Source: Dorea sp. D27
GTDB lineage: Bacteria; Bacillota; Clostridia; Lachnospirales; Lachnospiraceae
Assembly: GCF_001185345.1 (NCBI RefSeq)
Contig: NZ_KQ236746.1
Location: 85,553-149,552 of the forward strand
Reading direction: 5' to 3'
Length of the DNA stretch: 64,000 bases
A model generated the notes under the pieces. The model was not told the DNA's origin. It worked only from the letters and a program-made list of their open reading frames with translations, and made no database searches. Below, piece by piece: positions 62,691-64,000 of the stretch. The stretch's first letter is position 1. Each line of letters opens with the position of its first letter. The position numbers and the translations under genes were made by a program.

Positions 62691-63260
62691 ATGAAAGATA
62701 GAATTGAAATTTGTGGTGCAATAGCATCTGGGAAAACCACCATAGCAACGGCATTTTTAAATGTAGGTTACAAAACTGAATTTGAGGATTTTTCGAAAAT
62801 TTCTATGTTAGATGATTTCTATTCCGAGCCACTCACTGTGTCATTTGAGACAGAGATATCTTTTACGTTGCAGCACTATTATCAAATTAAAAAGGCATTA
62901 TGGAATAATGAGCATATTGTTTGCGATTTTTCATCTGTTGACGATTACGCTTTTGCATTATCAATACTAAATAAAGAAGAAATGGAAATCTACGATCGGA
63001 TTTTTGCATATATAGTTAGTCAAATAGATAAACCACAAAAACTAATTAAACTTAATGCCTCTTCTGATGAATTGATTAGAAGGATAAAAACGCGTGGTAG
63101 GGCGAACGAACAAAGTATTAATATGTCCTCGCTATTAAAGTTTGAAGAAAGTCTTAACATTGCAATCAAAAAGTTTTATGGAGGTATTCCATTAATAGAT
63201 ATAAATACGGAAAAGTATTCACCATCTGATTATCGCAAAGATTTTTTAGAGAGCTTATGA
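62691..63260 (+). CDS. Deoxynucleoside-kinase-like P-loop kinase (AT-rich cargo gene)
   Basis: 189 residues. P-loop GAIASGKT at 9-16, an acidic FEDFSKISMLDDFY helix, a DFSSVDDYAF segment where relatives have the ERS/DRS motif, and a lid-like RRIKTRGRANEQ. This pattern fits the deoxynucleoside kinase/dCK family, which phosphorylates deoxynucleosides at the 5' position; the exact substrate is unknown. Codon use is far more AT-rich than the core genes here, suggesting transfer. ATG 62691 follows AAAGG; the frame is open from 62628. Confidence 0.78.
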   Translation: MKDRIEICGAIASGKTTIATAFLNVGYKTEFEDFSKISMLDDFYSEPLTVSFETEISFTLQHYYQIKKALWNNEHIVCDFSSVDDYAFALSILNKEEMEIYDRIFAYIVSQIDKPQKLIKLNASSDELIRRIKTRGRANEQSINMSSLLKFEESLNIAIKKFYGGIPLIDINTEKYSPSDYRKDFLESL

Positions 63261-63301
63261 ATACCATTTTGAAAAGACGAAGAACAATATGCATATTCAA
63301 G

Positions 63302-63336
63302 CCAGCATAAGACTTTTCATGTTTTAAGCTGGTTTT
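63302..63336 (+). terminator. Possible terminator after the kinase gene
   Basis: CCAGC/GCTGG arms with a partly paired interior are followed by five T residues, about 40 bp after the kinase stop. The stem is short, so confidence is modest. Confidence 0.45.
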
Positions 63337-63424
63337 TATAATATCCATTTTCTCCACTCGACTATGCGATGTTATTGCATAAAATAATCTCGTTAACACA
63401 AACCGAAGTAAATGCAATAATAGA

Positions 63425-63478
63425 GTCATCTCACCGCATACGGAATGTGTGTTGTTGATGGAGAGGAAAGTGCGGTAA
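63425..63478 (+). pseudogene. Remnant of an rlmD/rumA-type gene 3' end
   Basis: In one frame the sequence reads SPHTECVLLMERKVR and stop, matching the C-terminal FPHSVHVETVVLLERKAQ of the intact rlmD. The body of the gene is absent upstream. It is probably the displaced original 3' end left when an element integrated into rlmD. Confidence 0.65.
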
Positions 63479-63598
63479 ATCAAAGGGTTTCGGGGATTTG
63501 AGTAGGATATGCAGGTGTGCTTTTGTGGCTGATTAGGGTGAAATATATTCTTAGTTACCGTTGTGGTGTAAGGAAAATGAACATTTTGGCAAAAGGTT
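63437..63598 (+). repeat. Direct repeat, right copy
   Basis: Matches 60027-60189 from the rlmD-like codons through GTAAGGAAAATGAAC and GGCAA. The repeats are imperfect, so the duplication is old or the two ends came from different strains. Confidence 0.7.
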
Positions 63599-63829
63599 AG
63601 AATTCTATCAATTTTACTATTGTAGAAAATTATGATGGCCAAGGAGCATCCCGATTACACAAAAAGAACACTTTATAAGCCTATAGAACGGATATAAGTT
63701 TTGGATACAGATATGAATATTTTTGCTGAATTACTTGCAACTCTCATAGTTAAATATATCGATAAAATTGATTTAGAAAGTTTACCTAATCCATTGCCAT
63801 CAGACCTACCAGAAAAATTAACAGAATAA

Positions 63830-64000
63830 ATTGTAGGTATTATTGGAACAAGAAATAACGGCAAGCGCATAGCGTTGTTTTTTGTTGACAGTAGGTATCA
63901 GCGAAGAGGCATAAGGAAGTTGCTGTTACAGGCGGTGTTTGATTAAAGTGTATCGGATGAGATAACTGTCAATTCTTCGCTTTATCCCAAAGCAATCTAT
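63830..64000 (+). pseudogene. Broken GNAT-type acetyltransferase, runs off the window
   Basis: After the stop at 63827-63829 the frame reads IVGIIGTRNNGKRIALFFVD, then YQRRGIRKLLLQAV, the acetyl-CoA-binding core of GNAT enzymes (usual Q/RxxGxG/A; here QRRGIR). A TAA at 63944-63946 interrupts it, and the frame resumes SDEITVNSSLYPKAIY to the edge. At least two in-frame stops make it a pseudogene. Confidence 0.65.

Larger units (their letters stand above)
63261..63829. other. AT-rich debris without a convincing intact gene
   Basis: Apart from the terminator, the rlmD remnant and the repeat, only short frames occur. One is a 38-codon frame from about 63715 (starting MNIFAELLATLIVKYIDKID). Its stop is directly followed in frame by GNAT-like sequence, so it may be the damaged front of that gene. 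Confidence 0.5.

Overview
The window looks like chromosome from an anaerobic, low-to-moderate GC Firmicute, most probably a gut Lachnospiraceae (Clostridium cluster XIVa). Pointers are the strong GGAGG ribosome binding sites, lipobox-type binding proteins, YesM/YesN two-component pairs, the gdpP-rplI-dnaB order, zinc-ribbon/FHA/WG/YARHG proteins, and a pyruvate formate-lyase encoded as two genes. The species cannot be fixed from the sequence alone.

Layout. 1-3798: end of a sugar operon (ABC permease, nucleotidyltransferase, N-acetylhexosamine 1-kinase-like enzyme, galE) resembling the lacto-N-biose/galacto-N-biose pathway. 3644-6056: AraC regulator divergent from an MFS transporter. 6104-6175: tRNA-Val. 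6262-14975: YesM/YesN-type sensor and regulator divergent from a ribose-type ABC importer and a SIS-domain protein. 15083-20372: AraC/GyrI-like regulator, gdpP, rplI, dnaB and an unknown gene. 20584-32808: a collinear island of zinc-ribbon, FHA-ABC, FHA, Ser/Thr kinase-TPR, small membrane, WG-repeat, YARHG, amidase and beta-lactamase-fold genes. This is the best candidate for an undescribed system. 32848-45206: D-galactonate-type catabolism (dgoD, dgoK, dgoA) with an RpiR regulator, a ribose-type ABC importer, a DapA-family aldolase, a cyclase-family hydrolase and two copies of a dgoK/2-hydroxyacid dehydrogenase pair, one with a frameshifted dgoK. 45230-48804: ferredoxin, PFL activase, and PFL split into a body and a separate glycyl-radical domain. 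49044-60071: orphan binding lipoprotein plus a C45-type hydrolase, a second two-component system, mutS2, an HtrA-like protein lacking its catalytic triad, yhaM and rlmD. 60072-64000: decayed insertion zone bounded by a duplicated rlmD 3' end, holding an IS481-like element, a truncated IS110 element with a possible bridge RNA, an AT-rich nucleoside kinase gene and a broken GNAT gene.

How it works together. Three sugar-acid or sugar uptake loci have their own regulators (AraC, YesMN, RpiR). For the RpiR locus a matching 29-bp palindromic site lies upstream of both target operons. In the FHA island a membrane kinase, three phosphothreonine-reading FHA domains and an FHA-gated ABCG-type transporter are followed by extracytoplasmic sensor and cell-wall enzymes. 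This suggests phosphorylation-controlled export or envelope remodelling; that is inference.

Limits: no database search was possible, so family names rest on motifs and remembered homologues. Two apparent defects (the araC stop and dgoK) both sit in A5 tracts, so sequencing error must be considered.
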